The notes beneath the pieces are model-generated. The model ran no database searches and had not been told where the DNA came from. It worked only from the letters and a program-made list of their open reading frames with translations. Positions 1 through 12,506 of a stretch of DNA of 64,000 nt are shown one piece after another. The translations under genes were made by a program, and so were the position numbers. The stretch lies in assembly GCF_947179515.1 (NCBI RefSeq), contig NC_067474.1, forward strand, positions 95,669,324 to 95,733,323, given 5' to 3'. This DNA comes from Apodemus sylvaticus (Eukaryota > Chordata > Mammalia > Rodentia > Muridae). The first letter of the stretch is position 1. Each line of letters begins with the position of its first letter.

Positions 1-854
1 CCAGATGCCTGAACACGTTTTTCTGTTTCATTTCTTTTCCTGGCCCAAGCTCTACAGTTAGCTTTGTGGATGTCTCTTTCAGCCTCGCAAATCCAACAGC
101 AGTGTGCATGGAAACTTCTGACACGAGGCTGGTGCTGCTTTACTTTCTGAGAGGGGTCTCTGTCCTAGAGGACTTACACTTAATACTCACGCTTACACTC
201 TATTTTAAAATCAAATTTCCATTAAATCTGGAAGGTTTCAGAATAAACCATTCCTTATTTTCCAAGCTGGCTGCCTCTCAGAGTAGGTTTCTAAACTTTG
301 TCGTACTGCCACAGTTTATAGACAACTCTCTAGGGGAAGGATTTTGACACTCCTAAAGAAAGGGAACTCAGGCAGGAGGAGGCTGCGCCTGCCAGGTAAC
401 ACAGGCAGCTTGTCAGCTGTTGTGCTCCAGTTGGAAGATGGAGGTGGTGTATCACCAACAGAGAGTGCAGGGGGCATCTGTCTGAAAACGGTTCCCCTCC
501 TGGCTGCCTCACCAGTTTCTGCTTATACAATGCAGGCAGCTTGGGGGAGCCATATTGTCCCTATAAGCTCATAACACATGGACAAATGATTAAAAACACA
601 TGGAAAACAGTTCCGCAGCTAAGCTGTAATTCAGATGGGACGGAAAATCAACTTGCAAAGCTTTCAGCTGACTCGGGGCCAAGTGTAGGACAGAATGCGG
701 GAGGAGTTGCCAAAAGAAAGGAAAGTTGTGTGTGTGTGTTGGGGGGGGGGTGCAAATCACGGATCAGAAACCGAAAACAATGACGCCTTGTATTGACAGC
801 CCTTCTCCGAGGCTCTCCAAGAGCAGGCACCAGACTCAACTCTTTGAAAATATT

Positions 855-881
855 AAAACCTTTCATTTCATGAAAGGTTTT
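855..881. repeat. Perfect inverted repeat, 11-bp arms
   Basis: AAAACCTTTCA and TGAAAGGTTTT around a 5-nt loop. Confidence 0.8.
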
Positions 882-1047
882 GGACAGATTTATATTTTCT
901 ACTCTCTATAAATAAAAGTTGGCTTTACTATCTTGGCAACACCTATGCAGAAACATAATCTTAAGTATCTTTAATGTAAATATTAAAATATTACACATAA
1001 TATTACCTCTAGGTGTGGGGATTAAGTAACAGGATGGCAGGAGACAA

Positions 1048-1050
<3 letters not shown>

Positions 1051-1082
<32 letters not shown>
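1051..1082. repeat. (TG)n microsatellite
   Basis: Uninterrupted TG dinucleotides. Confidence 0.95.
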
Positions 1083-1224
1083 TGTAAAAACATTGACAAT
1101 AAAATGGAAAAATAGAGCAAACCTGGCTCTGTTTATGCCCCTAGCCTGAGCCTGGGCCCAGGCTGACCATAAATGCAGGTAGGCTAAGACACCTTTACAC
1201 AAATTTCAGCTTTACTTAATGCAA

Positions 1225-1620
1225 AGCCTTAAGAAGGCTTATCATATCTGGTCACTAAAATGACCTGGATTCTGCTGGGTAGAAAAGTGATGGGTGCTAA
1301 GTGAGGTAACTCAATCACAAAAGAATACACATGGAATGCAATCATTGATAGGTGGATATTAATTAGCCCAGAAGCTCTGAATACCCAAGGCATAAGTAGC
1401 ATATCAAATGACTCCCATGAAGAAGTAAGGAGAGGGCCCTGATCCAGCATTGTAGGGGAGTACCATGACAGAGAAAAAGGAGGGAGGTGATTGGAGAATG
1501 GGTGGAGAGAAGGCTTATGGGACATATGGAGAGGGGGAAACCGGGAAAGGGGAAAGCATTGGGAATGTAAACAAAAAATTTAGAAAATAATAATAATAAA
1601 AAATAAAAATAATTTAAAAA
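1225..1620 (+). mobile_element. L1 3' end fragment (rodent)
   Basis: Ends in a GGGGGAAACCGGGAAAGGGG-like motif, an A-rich tail and (AAT)n, which is the typical 3' end of rodent L1 elements. 5'-truncated, no coding capacity. Confidence 0.7.
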
Positions 1621-2340
1621 AGCGATGGGTGACGGCATTTTCTGGGAGGCTCCTTACTGTTGATTAGCTTCAGCCCTGAGTGCTTCCTCACTCCCACCCG
1701 AGCAGGCCCGACCGCTCTTCTTTCCACGTGTAGCCCCACTTAGATCATTACTGACTTGATGCATGAACCATAATATATCCTCTTGGCACACGTGGCACAT
1801 GTGTGCCTAAATGCTGAATGTCAATGGAAATTTCAATAATGAAGTCATTCTGAGGAAGTACTTCTCCCACAACTTCAGCCCATCAGAACAGCAAATGCTA
1901 TTCTGTCAGATGAGACATCATGCCTTCATTTAGTTCTTATTAGAATGGAGTTTGCACATCATAGTTCCTGTCTGAAAGCAAGGCATCTTGGGACTTCAAA
2001 GAGGGCTTTCGTAGTCATCTGGACGTCTCCTAAAAGCAGCTCCACGTTGAACACGACTGCCTTAACACATGAGACAGTTACCACTTGTGAGACAGAACCT
2101 TAAAACGCCAGTTCTCACCCTCACTTCCCCTCCCCGCTGCAGTTAGTCAGTGCTGTGATTCCGAGAATAATTATGCTAAGTGAAAGAGAATGGCAAAAAT
2201 AGTAGAGTGCATATGTAGTCCATTTATAGAAAATTGTAGAAGTTATAAGCCAATCTATAGTGACAGAAAGTTGATCAGGTAGTATTTTAAGATGGGAGAA
2301 GCAAACTGGAAAGATCAGGAGAGTGCAAAGGGACATGAGG
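1621..2340. other. Intergenic, nothing recognised
   Basis: Unique-looking DNA with no gene, no long ORF and no repeat I can name. Confidence 0.5.
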
Positions 2341-2387
2341 AAACTTTTGAGAGAGGTGGATGTATTCTCTGCGTGTGCTTGCGCATG

Positions 2388-2390
2388 CGC

Positions 2391-2432
<42 letters not shown>
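2388..2432. repeat. (GC)(GT)n microsatellite
   Basis: Short GCGC head followed by about twenty GT units, joined to the tail of an antisense SINE. Confidence 0.9.
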
Positions 2433-2435
<3 letters not shown>

Positions 2436-2577
2436 CTAACTGCATGTACACCTGAATGCCAGAAGAGGACATCAGATCACACTATAGATGTTTGTGAGCC
2501 ACCATGTGGTTTTGGGAAATGAACTCAGGACCTCTGGGAAAGCAGCAGTTAGTGCTCTTAGCCATCTCTCCAGTCCT
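2433..2577 (-). mobile_element. B2/B3-type SINE, antisense
   Basis: Contains the complement of the B2/B3 head (ending ctcttagccatctctccag) and the antisense body with ccaccatgtggttttggg; the microsatellite lies where its tail should be. Confidence 0.8.
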
Positions 2578-2707
2578 GTATTTACTATCTAAATTATAAG
2601 AAATGACATGAGCATATTATCCCAAATGATACCTGCTAAATGTATTGTTTATCATTTGTCAATTATAAACAGTGTCAATAAAGTTTCTTAAAGAAAGAAA
2701 AAAAATA

Positions 2708-2890
2708 ACTACAGGAGTGGTGGCACATGCCTGTAATCCTATCACATGAGAGGCGGAAACTGGAGGATCAAGAGTTCAAGGACATCCTCGGGGACACAAG
2801 GAATTCAAGGCCATCTTGAGCCACATGAGAACCTTTCTTAAAACACACACACACACACAATCACTCACACACACACAGAGAGAGACACAG
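2708..2890 (+). mobile_element. B1-like SINE with CA/GA tail
   Basis: gtggtggcacatgcctgtaa followed by aggccatcttgagccacatg and a (CA)n/(GA)n tail; a diverged B1-related element. Confidence 0.7.
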
Positions 2891-2974
2891 ACAGAGAGGG
2901 AGGGACAAAAGGAGGGAGGAGAAGAGAGTCCCTTATAACCATAAACAAAAGGTTCTAAAACAAAACAAAACAAA

Positions 2975-3640
2975 AAGACCTCTGACCAATTCAAACCCAA
3001 CAACAAATGCAAACAGATAATACATCTCAACCAAGACATTGCCAAGAGAATGAATGAAAGGACAAGTCAAACATTGGAAGAAAATGTTTCATTAGGCAAA
3101 GTTAAACTCAAGAAAAAAAATTTAATGGTGCAAGGATTGATTTGAAAAGGTATTTCCCTAAAGAAGATCTGTAGATGGCAAATACACACATGAAGATATA
3201 ATAATAATACCATTAGTCACCAGGCAAACATGAAGTCAACCCACAGTGTGGCAGAGCTACCAGCTTCATGGGAGCAGAAGTCCACAGCATGCGCTGGTGA
3301 GCACGTGGAAGGGCTGAAGTCCTTGGACTCTTCTGGTGGAAGCAGAAAATTCTGGGATGGTTTGGAGAACAATTTTGTGGTTTCTTAGGAAGCAGATGCT
3401 ACACAACAATGATCTAGCCATTGTACTTCTAGGTATTTGCATAAGGGAAGAGATAGCATTATACCCATCCAGGGACTAACACATGAATGTTCACAGCAGT
3501 TTTATCTGTAACAGCCCCAATTATAAACTCCACATCCCCTACATGTCCACTGTTGTGTGAACAGGTAAACGAGCCATGCGGGCATCTTTATGAGCTTTTG
3601 AGGTAACACTGAATAGAGAATTTCGAGCTATGCCTTCAAA
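2975..3640 (+). mobile_element. Old L1 ORF2 remnant
   Basis: Carries mammalian L1 ORF2 3' landmarks in order: an aagaagatctgtagatggca stretch, a gctggtgagcacgtggaagg block, aattctgggatggtttggag, and ccattgtacttctaggtatt. Many stops, so an ancient inactive copy. Confidence 0.7.
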
Positions 3641-5800
3641 TGTTCCAGCTGTAACAGGATTTCTTCTGGTTGTCTGTGTGTTTTACTGGGCTTTAGGAGT
3701 TTGTGCTTTCCAGGATATCCATTCCGTTTAAATTGCTGTGTTTATGCTACTGAACTATCCCTGATAGTGCCCAGTATTGCAAGAATAGCTGTAATACACT
3801 AAGAACACCTTAGGACTGCTACTGCCTCATTCCTGGGATTAGTAATCTGTGTCTTTTCTTCCTGGTTAGTCTGGCTAGAACTTTACAGAGCTGTTTTTCC
3901 GAAGTGTCCTTTTGGCTTTACTGATATTGCCTAGTGTTCTCTACCATTCTTATACTGCTGGGGATGGAGCGCGAGACCTTCCGCACCCCAGAGAAATCCT
4001 CTACCATGGAGTCTTTGGACTTTTGAACCATGGTTTTATCGTATAGAACAGGTTAGTCTTGAGCTTGGACTCCTCCTGCCTCTGATTCCGTGTATCTGAC
4101 ATTCCTTGTGTGCTCCTGACATTCCTTGGTGTTCTAGTGTGACATCTATTACCTCCTTACTTCTGCCTCCTCCTCATCTACTTTTCTACTTTTGAGACAA
4201 GGCCTCACTATGGAGTCCTTGCTGACCTGGAACTTGCTATGTAGATTAGGCTGATTTTGAACTCACAGACTCAACTGCCTTCTGAGATCCAAGGTGGAAG
4301 GCAAATGTGTGGCTTCTCATGAAGGTAGAAGTGGGTTGTTGGATGAAGATCTATGGACTTTTTAATGTAAAAATCTTATTATTGTAAAATTTTCCCTAAG
4401 CACTGCCTTATAGTATCCCACAAATGTTGATATATTTTCAGTTTTATCAGATCAAAATACTTATGAATTTTTAAAATTTTACCCATAACATACACATTAA
4501 AGAAGTGTACAGTGCAGTAGGTAAACACTCAGAGAATCTTCCAGAAACCTCTTTGTCACTGATTCCTAATTTAATTCCACTATATCTAGGGCATATATTC
4601 TACCAGGCTGGAAAAATACATTTTATGTTTGTGCCCTAAAACTTTGCCTTGGTAAATGCTTTACATGCACTTAAAGATAAACCCCAATACTTCTGGACAC
4701 TTCCAGAAATCTCTGTTACACTGTTGCAGTGAGCACCCAGGAGATTCTGCATCCTGGTTGATTTCCTCACTGCTCATTCTATTGACTTTAAGGAAAGGGT
4801 ATTGACATGTCTGACTGTGAAGACAGATCTGTGCACTTCTCTCCCTTCTATCAGCGTTTGCTTTGCGTGTTTTCTAAACTTTGTTACCAAATGCATGCAT
4901 GCTTCCGACCACAAGGTTCCGTTACTGATCTATGCCTTGGCGTTATAAACGACTCCTCATTATCCTTGGCAATATTCTTTGCTCTAAAATTTATGCTGTC
5001 GGACATTACTGTAAGCCACTCCAACTTCGACTAGGTTTAAAGTGGCAGAGCTCTTTCAACTCCTCTACTTCACATGGATTTGTGTATTTATATTAAAAGT
5101 ATGTTTCTTATAAGCAGCATGTAGTTCAGTCTTAACGTGATTTTTCTATACAGCGAGTTGAGCCAGACTGCCCTTTGGAGGCCAAAATGCAGGTGGAGAG
5201 AGAGGAAGGGAAAGGTGGGCCGGGCGGCAGCCCTGGAAAATGTTGCAGGTTACCATGAGGCCACTAATGGAAGTGTTGGTTGATCTTTGTTCCTTTTTGT
5301 CTTAAGATAAACGGAATTTTATTACCTGGAGGAGTATAGGGCCTATAAAAGCTGTTCAAAATGAACAGTTCTGTGTAAGTTATGAGGATAGTATATTCAT
5401 TTCCTGAACGATCCTACTCTAAAGGCTTGCAAAATTAATTTCATGAAAATCACGGCGTTCTGGATTACCGACATCTGAACACACTCTGCTATTAATGGTG
5501 GTTCTTTGCCATGAATGATGGGGAGGAAAGAGAGGAAGACCAGTGAGGCAATGTTGCCAATTTAAAACTATGTCAAATTTAGCATTTCTTGTCCGTGGAC
5601 CAATGATACAAACAAGCAAACAAACTCTGGGTGAGCGTCAGGCACAAAAGGGAAGCTGTGTCTGTGTAACAGATACTGTGTATCAGATAACCACACAGCA
5701 GAGCCAACGCCCGGTTTCCAGCTTTTGGAAATGAATTTTATCTGGAGACTTTTCATAACACTTCACAGTTTGAAATTCATCAATATAAAGTATTCTCTTT
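3641..5800. other. Intergenic, old repeats and unclassified DNA
   Basis: 3950-4330 has fragments of antisense SINE type (ctggaacttgctatgtagat). 4807-5034 has a 75-codon ORF without recognisable content. The rest is AT-rich with no gene seen. Confidence 0.5.
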
Positions 5801-5802
5801 GG

Positions 5803-5885
5803 GGCTGGGGTAAAGGTCAGCGGCAGAATGCTTACTTAGTATGTGCTGGTTTTAATCTCCAGCACCTCAACAGATTATAAAATAA
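5803..5885 (+). mobile_element. ID/B4-like SINE fragment
   Basis: ggggctggggtaaaggtcag followed by a tctccagcacctcaacag end: the diverged tRNA-Ala-related head of an ID-type element. Confidence 0.6.
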
Positions 5886-6235
5886 AATATTCACTTCAAC
5901 AGGTTTTAGTGTATTCACTGGATTGTGTAATCATCGCCACGACCTAATCCCAGTGTATTTCCAACTCCTCAAAAGGAACCGCTACCTGTGAAGAGTCACT
6001 TTCAAGCCCTCAATTTCTCGACACCTTGAAAACTTTGGGTCCACTTTGGATTTATAAATTTGCCTATTCTGGACATTTCATATAAATAGGATCATATAAC
6101 ATATGGTTTAGGGTGTGTCTTTCATAAATTTTATAACACTATTCAGAAATACTGTGCTAGAATATAATAACGCCACCTGAATATTACTATTGAAAGAAAT
6201 TCAGCCTTCCATTGTATATGTCTATGTTTGTGTAA
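5886..6235 (+). mobile_element. Old mammalian L1 3' region
   Basis: Includes gcctattctggacatttcat, ataaataggatcatataaca and ttccattgtatatg, landmarks of an ancient L1 3' region shared across mammals. Confidence 0.65.
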
Positions 6236-6236
6236 T

Positions 6237-6263
6237 GTGTGTGTGTGTGTGTGTGTGTGTGTG
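6237..6263. repeat. (GT)n microsatellite
   Basis: Perfect GT run within an antisense SINE-like block that runs to about 6440. Confidence 0.9.
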
Positions 6264-6439
6264 ATATGCACATAGAAGCTGGTATGTGGATGGGGCAGGG
6301 TGAGTGCATGACTGTTAGTATTGACCCTTCCCTTGGAGCTGATCGTATCCGTTAGACTAGGTTAGCCCTTGGGACATCTCAGTTTCCATCCCCCCAGCAC
6401 TGGGATTACGAGCACAAACCCCAACACCAGCTTGTTACA

Positions 6440-6975
6440 TGAGTGCTGGTGAAGGACATGCATGTTCTTAGCATGTTTTACATAAACACGGCAAGCATGT
6501 TACTCATTCAACTATGTCCCATCCAGGTGCTGGGGTGCGATTCTGAGATGTCAGTCCTGACGCTGCTTCCTTCACTCTGTAGACCAGAGGAAGACGTTTT
6601 GGCTTCAGAGGACCTCAGTGTTCTCCTCTGTAAACTGGGAGTAGTGGATAAGATGATATCAAAGATCTCTCTTCAATTTCTGTTGCTCTGGGAATCTACG
6701 GTAAGGACACAAACTGTCTATTATTTAGGGAGAAAAGCTAGAACAAATTAACTAAATTTAAAAATCTTCATTCCCAGCTCCTTCGTGGAGGCATGAATTG
6801 AGAAATACTGGGATTGATACCTGGCCTTTCTGATGAGCTTTGGCAGTGAAGACCCGTTTCTGAGTCTGGAGAGAGCCTGAGCAGCCGGCCTGGGTGTGCT
6901 TCCCTCCTAGTCTGAGGAAGGTGAGGTAATCGCCACTCTCCAAGGCAACTTCCTCTCTGCTCAAATGCTCTCCAG
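6440..6975. other. Intergenic, nothing recognised
   Basis: A 102-codon plus-strand ORF at 6443-6751 shows no motif and no splice context; taken as chance. Confidence 0.5.
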
Positions 6976-6978
6976 GTC

Positions 6979-7135
6979 GCCTGGGCAGTGCTGGTGCACA
7001 CCTTTAATCCCAGCTCTCTGGAGGCAGATGGTGGTGAATCTCTGAATTTTAGGCCAGCCTGGTCTACAGAGTGAGTTCCAGGACAACCAAGGCCACACAG
7101 AGAAACCCTGTCTTGAAAAACAAAAACATATGAAA
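6979..7135 (+). mobile_element. B1 SINE
   Basis: Starts gcctgggcagtgctggtgca, holds a cacctttaatcccagctctc box and ends aaaccctgtcttgaaaaaca with an A-rich tail. Full length. Confidence 0.92.
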
Positions 7136-7563
7136 AAAGTTTTCCAGACTTTAAAACTTTTAGAAATTTGCATGTATACCCTGTGCTTTTCTTATCTCAT
7201 TCAGTACTATCTCTCTAGATTTTTAAGACAATGCTAGGCGTCTGCTGCATATTCAATACTACTGAACAAATACTATATGAATGCATGGAAGCTAATAACT
7301 AATAGCTAGTCTAACCAAAAACAAAAACAAAAACAAAAACCCTAGCCTCCATTAAGATACAAACCGATGGCGGCACATGCCTACAAGAACAGCACTGAGA
7401 GACTGAAGCAGGAGGCTCATGAGCTCAAGGAACGTCCACTACGCAGGGAAAGGCTGTCATGAAAAAGCAAACAAAGTGCCATCAATTAAACAATACCTGT
7501 GAGGCCCCACGAAATATGTAAAAGACGACAAACTAAAGGTACAGTATCTGAGAATTAGGCATG

Positions 7564-7574
7564 TTTATTTTATT
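7564..7574 (-). terminator. Candidate distal poly(A) signal, two overlapping AATAAA
   Basis: Two AATAAA hexamers sharing one base on the gene strand, with a U/GU-rich segment 25-45 nt downstream. Both hexamer and downstream element are canonical, so this is the stronger sequence match of the two sites. Confidence 0.4.
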
Positions 7575-9652
7575 GGCTCTGACACAACCTTAGATACAGT
7601 ACATTTAATATGCTACTTCATTACAGAAATTAGTCAGCACCAGTTGATGAGTTAAATTACATAGAACCACAGTGTTCGTTAAAATACATGTATATTTGGG
7701 TTGCATTAAAAATAAACTACAGTAGAAATACAAATGTTGCTCAGTTTGTTTTTTCCACTCTAGGGAAGGGGAGGGAACGATTAACAGCCAGCTTTTGAGA
7801 TTTCTCTTCAGTAAACATACTATGAATTCTTTAAAGATCAAAGAAAAAAATCTAAAAGTTCGGTACCATTGAGCTGCATGTATGTCCTTGCACATAGGAA
7901 GTTCCTGAGTGGACATTCAAGTTAGAGGGGGAAGGGCGAGGTCAGACCACTGCTGCGGGTCCTTCTCTGCTATTCAGATCTCCAGCCATTCCTACTCAAG
8001 CCTGACAGTGGGTCATGCCACACCCAGAAGCTAAGCTTACCTGAACTTGTGTGCTCTTCCAATCACTTAGCCCTGGCGTCTTTTTTTGATGGAGCTTTCA
8101 TGATCCAGAAAGTTTCAAGATGGTCTATCCCTAATCGATACAAACCCTGAACCATTCCCTAGGCTAACTGCTTGCAATTATGGCCACACCATTTTCAGTG
8201 CAGGAAAGTCTAATAAACTGGCCATGCCTCCCGGGTTGAACACGGTTGGCTTAGTTCTGTATTTCCAGCTTTAACGGTGCACGCGGCTTTAGAATGAATT
8301 CCTCAGTATCTGAGCAGGAGAGCTCCGCCCTCTTTCCTGCACTCTGAACCTCAACTTTGCACAGTGCAGAAGTTAGTAGACTACAAAGATCCTGGCTGGA
8401 GTTGGGGTAGAGGGAGGATTTGGCCTGTTTGGGTTAAACACTAAAGGATCCTTATGTTCCACAGGCCTTTGTATTAACTGTCTACAGACTTCTCCAAACC
8501 TCCAAGGTAAGAGCATACAGCTCTGCAATTACATCTGGATTTCAGCAAGAGACAGAATGTCTGAGTCTTATCCTAACCTCCTTAGGTAGAATTTTCTATG
8601 AACCGAAACTTTGATAAATGAGCAGAAATGAAGCAAGCCTGTCATGTTTTATATCCAGAAACTAGAACGACTTTCTTAAGCCATTTTTAGTGTCTATAAC
8701 ACTCAAGATATTATTATTCTATTTAAAAAGTCTGCCCTAAAGCTCTAGTCTCCTTGAGCACCTCATTTAATTCTAAAGTTACACTGGTGCTCATATGACA
8801 AGTTATATTTGGCACAGCTGTATTTTTAAGAGATTATGAAAAGAAAAATTTTAATAAACATTTCAAAAAAGGACGCTCTAACTTCCTATAATTAACCCTG
8901 GGTTCCAGGAGGGATTTTTGAGAAGGCACAGCATGCTTCATGGCTACAAAATGTTTCACTCAACTGAGTTTATAAATTAATAAGGTACCTTCTATTAGAG
9001 AAACTAATTAGCATAGTATCTCTGCAAATATTACAGATTTAAAGGCTCAAAGTCATATCAAAAATCCTTTCAAAGGACTGGTTTCCAGTCCTATTTTTCT
9101 TTCTTTCTTTTTTTTAATTGAGTATCTTCATTCACATTGCCAATGGTAAAACCTTTCCCAATTTCAACCCAGTCCAATTTTTCTTTGGTCATCAGAACAG
9201 TTCATGAGGGTGTTTCTAAGGGAGTGGCATTTTTCTTCTGTATGTCAGCCATCTTCATATACACTCCTTATTCCATATATCCTTTAAAAATACTTGGCAA
9301 CAAAGAAAATAGAGATGAAGATACTGCTACTTCGAAGTTCACATGACCTCGGAAGGTGAGAAAACCCAGTATTTAGTCAAGGAATGGCACAATGCCATAA
9401 CTGTATTGCAATGTAACATTTCTCATGAGTGGAATGGTTTGATCTCCCTAGTGGTGGTAGAGCCCTGCCTGCATCTAAGCTCTCCAATGGAGGCAGGCCT
9501 CTGCCCCACATCACTAGGTCTATGCAACTGAGCATCCACCTGAAAGACTCTTCCTTTCAGACCAGAGCCCCTTTGTGTGCATGCAGCCTCTGGTTTGAGT
9601 TCACATTAAAATGACCTAGTGAAACAAACCAACCTTTGGCATTTGACCTTGG

Positions 9653-9658
9653 TTTAAT
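9653..9658 (-). terminator. Candidate proximal poly(A) signal ATTAAA
   Basis: ATTAAA on the gene strand about 385 nt after the stop, followed within 30 nt by a GU-rich stretch. ATTAAA is the commonest variant of the hexamer. No transcript evidence. Confidence 0.35.
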
Positions 9659-10039
9659 GGATCTTCAGGGCTGGATTCACTCAGACTCCATGGTAGAAAC
9701 ACCTGCAATACTGATCTTTCTGGACAGATTCATTTGAGGTCTACAATGGAAATTTGTACTGCCTGAGAGTTGGCATAGGAAAGAGTCTGAATCTTCTAGA
9801 AGAAGTAAATCGTATAGCCTATAACGTTGCAGACAGTTATCTAGAAAAATACTGAGATACAGAAGTTGTATCTCACCTTGAAAGGCACATTCGTACAGTC
9901 ATCTCCCTGGGTCTGTTGATCTGGCTTCCAGGTTTACTTGACAGACTCACAAAGAGTCTGCCCAGCCAGCCACAACAATGCATTCCCACTGAGCAATACA
10001 TATAGATATTGTAAATAGACAAGAAATCTCAGGTTATGT

Positions 10040-10239
10040 TCAGAGTTTCCTTGAGCACACAAAATTGTGAGCCTTGCCTTTGTTACAGTTCTTTGACTGC
10101 CATAGTCCCCTCTTCTGAACCAAAACACAGTTCTTCCCAGGTTTGGGGTGCCGAGGGGGCCCTTTCTTCCAGTTGGTGAAAGCAGCAGGTTCACCTCCAA
10201 TCCACTCCCAGCGGCCAGTTCGCACTTGGTTCCTCAAGC
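10040..10239 (-). CDS. Frem1: Frem1 window exon 14 (last coding): C-type lectin-like domain, part 3, stop
   Basis: 200 coding nt ending in TGA at 10042-10040; acceptor gttcttttggctcacattag. It completes Gly and encodes LRNQVRTGRWEWIGGEPAAF, then TNWKKGPPRHPKPGKNCVLV, QKRGLWQSKNCNKGKAHNFV and CSRKL. G-R-W-E-W-I-G-G, the NC strand and the final F-V-C are the long-loop and closing strands of a C-type lectin-like domain, giving six Cys in all. The usual EPN or QPD triplet reads EPA and the WND triplet reads WQS, so classical Ca2+-dependent sugar binding is unlikely. The protein ends five residues after the last Val-Cys. Confidence 0.97.
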
Positions 10240-11027
10240 CTAATGTGAGCCAAAAGAACATGCCAAATGTTTTTATTCCACTTTAACTCAGGTACCACGG
10301 CTGGCCTATTCCTTTTTTTTTTCTGCTGCTCCTGTCAGAACTGGTATAAAATTGCTTTCTTTGCACCAGTTAGGCAAGTGCTCTACCACTAGGCTAGATT
10401 CCCTCCTCGGCTGTGTGTTTTGCTTTTTGGGTGTGGTCTTACTAATTTCCCGTGAGTCTTGAACACACCATCCTCCTACCTCAGACTTCCAAATAGCTGT
10501 AATTCCAGGTGCAGACCACCGAACCTGCCTTGGTTTATGGTAGTAAGCAGAGTTATAAATAAATATGAGGTCCAGTTCTAGAACCAAGAAGGTTTGAGGA
10601 CAAAATACAACACAATTAAGGAGTATTAGTATTATCTAGCCAAGCAGATTCTGCTCTCTTTGGGAGAGGTTACTCAACCTTTCTCATCTAAAGAATGGGT
10701 ATAAAAACAATATATACAGTTTGTTGAAGATTAAAGATGATAACCCATGTAAAATTCTTACCATAGGCAGTGAACTAAAGAATGCTGAGAGTGGGAGAAA
10801 TAATCTTTCATGAGGAAAAGACCCCAACTGGTTCTTCAATACCAGCTAGTCAAACCTGACTTTATATCCATTCAAGTGACAGTGTGTGTATGGATTTAAC
10901 AGGTTTATTTATATATTTAAGAACATACATACATATGTATATGTACATATTTATAATAATATAACAATTAAAGAAATAGAGGTCATGAATTTGAGAAGGA
11001 ACAAGTTGGAGATAGGGAAGTGTTGTG

Positions 11028-11255
11028 CTGTGGTTCTCAACACTCCTAAATCTGCTACTCTGTGATACAGTTTCTCATGTTGTGATGACCTCCAATCACA
11101 GAATTATTTTGTTGTTATTTTGTAACTGTTGTTATTCTGCTACTGTTATGAATTATGATGTACACATCTGTGTTTTCCAATGTTCTTAAGTGACCCCTGT
11201 GAAAGGGTTATTCAACCCCAAAAGGGACTGCAGCCCACAGGGTGCGAGCCACTGT
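11028..11255 (-). mobile_element. URR1-like hAT (Charlie) element
   Basis: Ends in ctgtggttctcaac and an inverted gagccactg end, with the internal aagtgacccctgtgaaaggg signature. Non-autonomous rodent DNA transposon, diverged. Confidence 0.75.
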
Positions 11256-11382
11256 ATTAGAGGGAAGAAACGATGGGGGGGGGATGTAATTTTATTTTAA
11301 TTAAGATTTAAGAGACCTTTTTACATATCTTGGTGTCTACTTAATAGCTGATATTATTTTTAAATCTATTTTTATTTTATGT

Positions 11383-11580
11383 ATATAGGTATGTTATTTG
11401 CACAAGTACTTTTGCCTACATGTAGGTCTGTGTATCATGTATGTGCAGTGCCAGGAGAGGCCAGAAGAAGGCTGAGATTCTCTGGTTGTGAGATGCCACA
11501 TGGGTTCTATGAACGAACCCTAGGTCCTCTGCAAGGGCAGCGGGGGTCTGAACCTGCTGAGTCATCTCTCTAGCTCTGAG
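11383..11580 (-). mobile_element. B3/B2-type SINE, antisense
   Basis: Contains ggccagaagaaggctgagat, ggttgtgagatgccacatgg and the complement of the tRNA-like head, tgagtcatctctctagctct. Confidence 0.85.
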
Positions 11581-12457
11581 GGCTATTATTGTTATTCCTG
11601 TCACCTACCCACCAAGCTCCTAGCACAGGGAAACAGACATTTTGTCACCCATTATTCCTTGTTCCTGTTCTTTAAAAGCTTTCATTTTCACATCCAGAAG
11701 TAGCTGGTGACATATCATCTCTTGTCTGGGGCTTAACATGTCTCAATCTGCTACGATTCCAATAAAACTCAGCCTTTTTTTTTTCCTCGTTGCTGCTCTA
11801 CTCCCACTGGCAATTTCTGAAAATTAGACTCAAATGTTGTAAGTATCTGTAACATTTGCTTAGAGAAGTGTTCTCCCTACATCTCATAATAGAACTTTTA
11901 AAAAGAAAGAAGTGCGAGGGAGGAACTCTGTGTGATCGCAGAGCAGTCTGACATCTTGTCACTCAGATTTAACTGTGACAGCCATTCGAGCCACCAGCAT
12001 GCTGCCTCCCTCCACTGCCATTTCGGTTGGAAACACCCTGACCTGCACTGGCTATTGATCAGATCATGTGTGCTTCTGTGGACACAAAGCCTTAGGATCA
12101 TGATGGACGTGCAGAAAAATTATGCTCCAGACTAACTTGATACTCTTAGACCTTGTCTAGATTTAAAGACTCAATGAAGTTTACAGAAAAAAAAATAAAA
12201 CTTGAGAACCAAAGACTGGCTTTATAATTGTTACCCCAAATACAGCGTCTCTCAAAGGCAGCAGTGGGTACATTGACTCAAGTATGCCTTGAGAATTCTA
12301 CCTCAGAAGAAACTTGTAAGATTGTTTTACTGTCAAAATTAGAGAAAATACTAAATTTGAAAAAAGGTTAAGGAATAAAATTCAAAGTACCTGTATTGTT
12401 GGTTAGAGATAAATAATTTCCAACTTTAGCACATAATTCTATAATTTCTCTCTTTTT

Positions 12458-12460
<3 letters not shown>

Positions 12461-12505
<45 letters not shown>
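12461..12505. repeat. (CT)n microsatellite
   Basis: About twenty CT units; pyrimidine tract on the plus strand. Confidence 0.95.

Positions 12506-12506
<1 letters not shown>

Larger units (their letters stand above)
1..1224. other. Intergenic DNA downstream of Frem1
   Basis: No gene seen. Contains a G/GT-rich patch near 726-750, a perfect hairpin at 855-881 and a (TG)n tract at 1051-1082. Short ORFs have no recognisable content. Confidence 0.6.
7564..10039 (-). other. Frem1: Frem1 3' UTR, extent uncertain
   Basis: No further ORF follows the stop. Two poly(A) sites can be proposed on the minus strand: a near ATTAAA at 9658-9653 with a GU-rich stretch (ggtttgtttc) about 25 nt on, giving about 390 nt of UTR; and far overlapping AATAAA hexamers at 7574-7569 and 7569-7564 followed by a U/GU-rich stretch near 7520-7540, giving about 2.5 kb. 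7600-8800 is repeat-poor, which fits UTR use. A short antisense L1-like patch lies at about 9100-9180. Confidence 0.45.

Noticed and set aside
1..10000. Neighbouring gene Cer1, which lies 3' of Frem1 in mammals
   Set aside because: No cystine-knot coding exon was found in the ten kilobases downstream; it probably lies beyond the window.
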